The position numbers and the translations under genes were made by a program. A DNA stretch of 8,723 nt from positions 1 to 8,723 of the forward strand of contig DASSLZ010000009.1 of NCBI GenBank assembly GCA_035689165.1, written 5' to 3'. Of the stretch, positions 6,767-8,723 are shown in pieces. Positions within the stretch are counted from its first letter, which is position 1; each line of letters starts with the position of its first letter. The DNA is from DASQJL01 sp035689165 (GTDB lineage Bacteria; Eisenbacteria; RBG-16-71-46; SZUA-252). The notes below the pieces were generated by a model that saw only the letters and a program-made list of their open reading frames with translations, made no database searches and was not told where the DNA came from.

Positions 6767-7498
6767 CTACTTCCCTTCCGACGGCGGCGGGGGAGGCGGC
6801 GGCGGGAACTCCTCGTCGCTGTTGGAGCGCGGCGTGATGTCCCCTTCCTGCGGGGCGCGCACCGGCTGCGCGGAGACGTTCTGCGCCGCGCCCGGCTCTC
6901 CCTGGTACTGCAGCTGGACCTGCACCCGCACGCGCTTGGGCGTGCGGAGCGAATAGCCGTTATCGAGCAGGAGGACCAGCGGCGTCCCCTGCGGCAGCTC
7001 CTGATCGAGGTGCACGACGCGCTGCCGGGGCGAGGACCAGATTGGTCCCGCCTGGCGGCCGCCGCGGCGCTTCAGCCAGTTCTGGTAATCCCCGGACCGG
7101 AAGAGCCGCACGATGATGTCGTGCCGCCCGCCGACCACGCTGATGTCGCCCAGCATGTGGGCGGCCATGGCGCCCCCCTGCGCGCGAACGGGCAGATCGA
7201 GGGCGAAGAACTCCGCGGGCTCGATGAAGTAGGTGGAGTCGAGCACCTCGGCGACGAATCGCCCCGGAGGCACGTCGAGCGGGGGCCGCTCCGGCTGGGT
7301 GGACGGCGGAGCCGATTCCGATGGGGGCGCCGACTGCTCGATCGACTGCGCCATCGAATCGGTGAGCGCGGGCGACGTGCCCTCCTGGGCCAGCGTCGGA
7401 CGAGGCGCGCCCAGCACGCCGAGGAGCGCGGCCAGGAGCAGCACCGCTCCCGCGTCGAAGCGTCCAGCGCCGGAGATACCAAGTCCTCGGTTCACCAC
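6767..7498 (-). CDS. Secreted protein with proline-rich linker, GOLD-like beta domain and polyproline tail
   Basis: 243 residues; I do not recognise a named family. The start is GTG (7496-7498) with GGAGG (7506-7510 on this strand) 7 nt upstream; a second GTG follows directly. Residues 1-37 form a Sec signal peptide: R4 and R13, a hydrophobic core 16-29, and probable cleavage after TLA (37). Residues 38-80 are rich in Ser, Pro and Gln. Residues 81-200 look like a beta sandwich: VAEVLDSTYFIEPAEFFALD, then VVGGRHDIIVRLF (121-133), YQNW (138-141), IW (153-154), and LLLDNGYSLRTPKRVRVQVQ (176-195). The D-N-x-[YF]-S-x-x-[ST]-x-K-x-V pattern (179-190) and the upstream GG-x-x-DI strand match the organisation of GOLD domains of p24-type proteins. 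The tail has eight consecutive prolines (232-239). It is the last gene of the minus-strand operon, 13 nt after DUF362. Function unknown; export to the periplasm or surface is the firm part. Confidence 0.8.
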   Translation of the reverse strand: MVNRGLGISGAGRFDAGAVLLLAALLGVLGAPRPTLAQEGTSPALTDSMAQSIEQSAPPSESAPPSTQPERPPLDVPPGRFVAEVLDSTYFIEPAEFFALDLPVRAQGGAMAAHMLGDISVVGGRHDIIVRLFRSGDYQNWLKRRGGRQAGPIWSSPRQRVVHLDQELPQGTPLVLLLDNGYSLRTPKRVRVQVQLQYQGEPGAAQNVSAQPVRAPQEGDITPRSNSDEEFPPPPPPPPSEGK

Positions 7499-7511
7499 GT
7501 CGCGTCCTCCC

Positions 7512-8618
7512 CTACTCCTGTCCCTTCGGCTCGTAGTCGCGGAAGAGGCGGCCCCAGCCGCTCTTCATGACCTCTTTCTTCCGCTTGGTGCCCACGAAAC
7601 GGTACCAGTACCCGTCGTGGTAGAGCCTCGAGGCGAAGTACGACCACGGCACCAGCGGGCTCTGGAGAAGGAACTTCTCCAGCGGCTTCAGCGGGCCGTG
7701 GTAGATCAGCTTCTGTCCCTTCGACGCGAAGGTGTTCTCGTTCCGCGAGTAGCCCAGGTTCACGCCGCTCACGTCGTCGCCCACGAGATCGATGCACCGC
7801 GGGTCGCCGTTGCCCAGCTTCGCGTCGTTCGCGAGGCGGATGAACTTGATCGTCATCGGATCGAAGCCCATCAGCTTCGCCGCCACCGCGTCGATCGCGA
7901 CCTGGTCGCGCGAGGCGAGCATCAGATTCGTCACCCGGAGCCGCATCGCGCGCGGGCCGGGCCCGTCGCCCGAGATCGTGCCGTCCATGACGGCGAAGAC
8001 GCCGGGGTGGATCTCCTTCTGGATCGTGAGCAGGTCCACGAGCGTTTCGTGGATCACGCTGTGCGTCCAGTGCCGCTTCAGGTGCAACAGCCCGCCGAAC
8101 GCGTTCTTCATCGCCCCCGTCATCTCCGTGAAGACGTGGGTCTTGAGCGTCGGCAGGTGGACGATGTTCGCCCCGATCAGGCTCTTCGGGATCATGAGCC
8201 CGTCGGGATAGACGTCGTTCAGGACCAGCATCTTCCCTTTGGGCTCGTAACGAATCCAATCGGCCTCGGACTCCGGATCGTTGAGCCAAATCGAGCGGAT
8301 CCCGTATCGTTCTAACACCGGTTCCAGCTTGTTGTTCCGCACGCCGACGTGGGGATCCACCACGACCGTGGAGTTCTGGGCGGCGAGAATGCGCTTGGGG
8401 TCGAAACCAGCCCCCAAAAGCCCCTGGATCACCCCTTCGAGCTGCCAGGGGCTGGTGGAGCAGGCCGGGTAGTAGACGTGCCAGGAGATGTTCACCTTGA
8501 GGAGCGTGGTCGTTTCCGGCCGCAGCTCCTGCCGCATGTCGGCCAGCTCCATCAGGCGGCCGAAGTCCCGCACGGCGGTCTCGGGGGTCGTTTTCAGGAC
8601 GGCGACCTTGGATCTCAT
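7512..8618 (-). CDS. DUF362 family protein
   Basis: 368 residues, start ATG at 8616-8618. Family hallmarks are LLKVNISW (39-46), AQNSTVVVDP (80-89), VHLPTLKTH (153-161), TGAMKNAFGG (167-176), DGTISGDGPGP (212-222) and LASRDQVAIDAVAAKLMG (234-251). Many DUF362 proteins carry a C-terminal 2x[4Fe-4S] ferredoxin module; this one does not. Its only cysteines are C53 and C275, and the C-terminus (about 320-368) is instead rich in aromatic and basic residues (PWSYFASRLYHDGYWYRF). No signal peptide is visible, so it is probably cytoplasmic. The biochemical role of DUF362 is not established to my knowledge. It starts 5 nt after the acyl-CoA dehydrogenase stop. The only plausible ribosome binding site, GGGAG at 8632-8636, lies within that gene and is 13 nt from the ATG, which suggests dependence on upstream translation. 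Confidence 0.9.
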   Translation of the reverse strand: MRSKVAVLKTTPETAVRDFGRLMELADMRQELRPETTTLLKVNISWHVYYPACSTSPWQLEGVIQGLLGAGFDPKRILAAQNSTVVVDPHVGVRNNKLEPVLERYGIRSIWLNDPESEADWIRYEPKGKMLVLNDVYPDGLMIPKSLIGANIVHLPTLKTHVFTEMTGAMKNAFGGLLHLKRHWTHSVIHETLVDLLTIQKEIHPGVFAVMDGTISGDGPGPRAMRLRVTNLMLASRDQVAIDAVAAKLMGFDPMTIKFIRLANDAKLGNGDPRCIDLVGDDVSGVNLGYSRNENTFASKGQKLIYHGPLKPLEKFLLQSPLVPWSYFASRLYHDGYWYRFVGTKRKKEVMKSGWGRLFRDYEPKGQE

Positions 8619-8623
8619 GGAAA

Positions 8624-8723
8624 TCAGGCAGCTCCCTTTCCGTCTTTCGGGTGCAGCACCGAATTGGCGATCACGATGCGCTGGATCTCCGACGTCCCTT
8701 CGTACAGCTCGGTCACCTTGGCG
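8624..8723 (-). CDS. Acyl-CoA dehydrogenase, C-terminal end only
   Basis: Thirty-two residues plus TGA (8624-8626) are visible; the gene continues beyond the right edge of the window. The translation AKVTELYEGTSEIQRIVIAN and onward is the highly conserved end of acyl-CoA dehydrogenases, in which YEGTSEIQR lies next to the FAD and the active-site cleft. These flavoenzymes introduce the alpha-beta double bond in acyl-CoA thioesters and pass electrons to electron-transfer flavoprotein. The substrate (short-chain, branched-chain or other) cannot be told from this piece. It is the first visible gene of the minus-strand operon that continues into DUF362. Degradation of branched amino acids or odd-chain fatty acids by such enzymes yields propionyl-CoA, the substrate of the facing operon, which is a plausible but unproven link. 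Confidence 0.92.
   Translation of the reverse strand, partial: AKVTELYEGTSEIQRIVIANSVLHPKDGKGAA

Noticed and set aside
7233..8315. Open frame of 360 codons on the plus strand
   Set aside because: Antisense to the secreted protein and DUF362 genes; its translation is rich in Arg, His, Val and Glu, with no domain, and DUF362 motifs on the other strand are unmistakable.
1..8723. CRISPR arrays, tRNA/rRNA genes, insertion sequences, phage or defence genes
   Set aside because: No direct-repeat arrays, no cloverleaf-like segments, no transposase or integrase motifs and no terminal inverted repeats were seen; coding genes fill nearly all of the window.

Overview
This is a gene-dense bacterial stretch, about 70% G+C by eye, with almost no non-coding DNA: the largest gap between genes is 57 nt. 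It holds two operons that converge tail to tail at about 6763-6766. The lineage cannot be fixed from the sequence. High G+C, a split propionyl-CoA carboxylase, a DUF362 protein and a lipoprotein with a Gram-negative-style lipobox would suit an uncultured Eisenbacteria- or Gemmatimonadota-like bacterium, but that is a weak inference.

Plus strand (2-6762). Seven genes follow one another with gaps of 13, -4, 1, 57, 34 and 0 nt: the end of a propionyl/acyl-CoA carboxylase carboxyltransferase (cut by the window edge), a free-standing biotin carboxylase, a small biotin carrier protein, the catalytic subunit of methylmalonyl-CoA mutase, undecaprenyl-diphosphatase UppP, methylmalonyl-CoA epimerase, and a lipoprotein resembling the PhoX/DUF839 family. 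The carboxylase, epimerase and mutase together convert propionyl-CoA to (S)-methylmalonyl-CoA, then (R)-methylmalonyl-CoA, then succinyl-CoA, which feeds odd-chain and branched-chain carbon into the TCA cycle. Two members do not fit this pathway in any obvious way: the cell-wall lipid-carrier phosphatase between mutase and epimerase, and the lipoprotein at the end. The mutase has no B12-binding domain, and no partner carrying one is encoded here.

Minus strand (8723 down to 6767). The end of an acyl-CoA dehydrogenase (cut by the window edge) is followed after 5 nt by a DUF362 protein, and after 13 nt by a secreted protein of unknown function. That last protein has a signal peptide, a proline-rich linker, a beta-rich domain that looks like a GOLD (p24-like) domain to me, and a polyproline tail. 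The dehydrogenase suits the acyl-CoA theme of the facing operon.

No RNA genes, CRISPR arrays, insertion sequences or convincing promoters or terminators were seen. Both operons begin outside the window. I found no clear new system. The least explained items are the GOLD-like secreted protein with its DUF362 neighbour and the uppP insertion in the methylmalonyl-CoA cluster.
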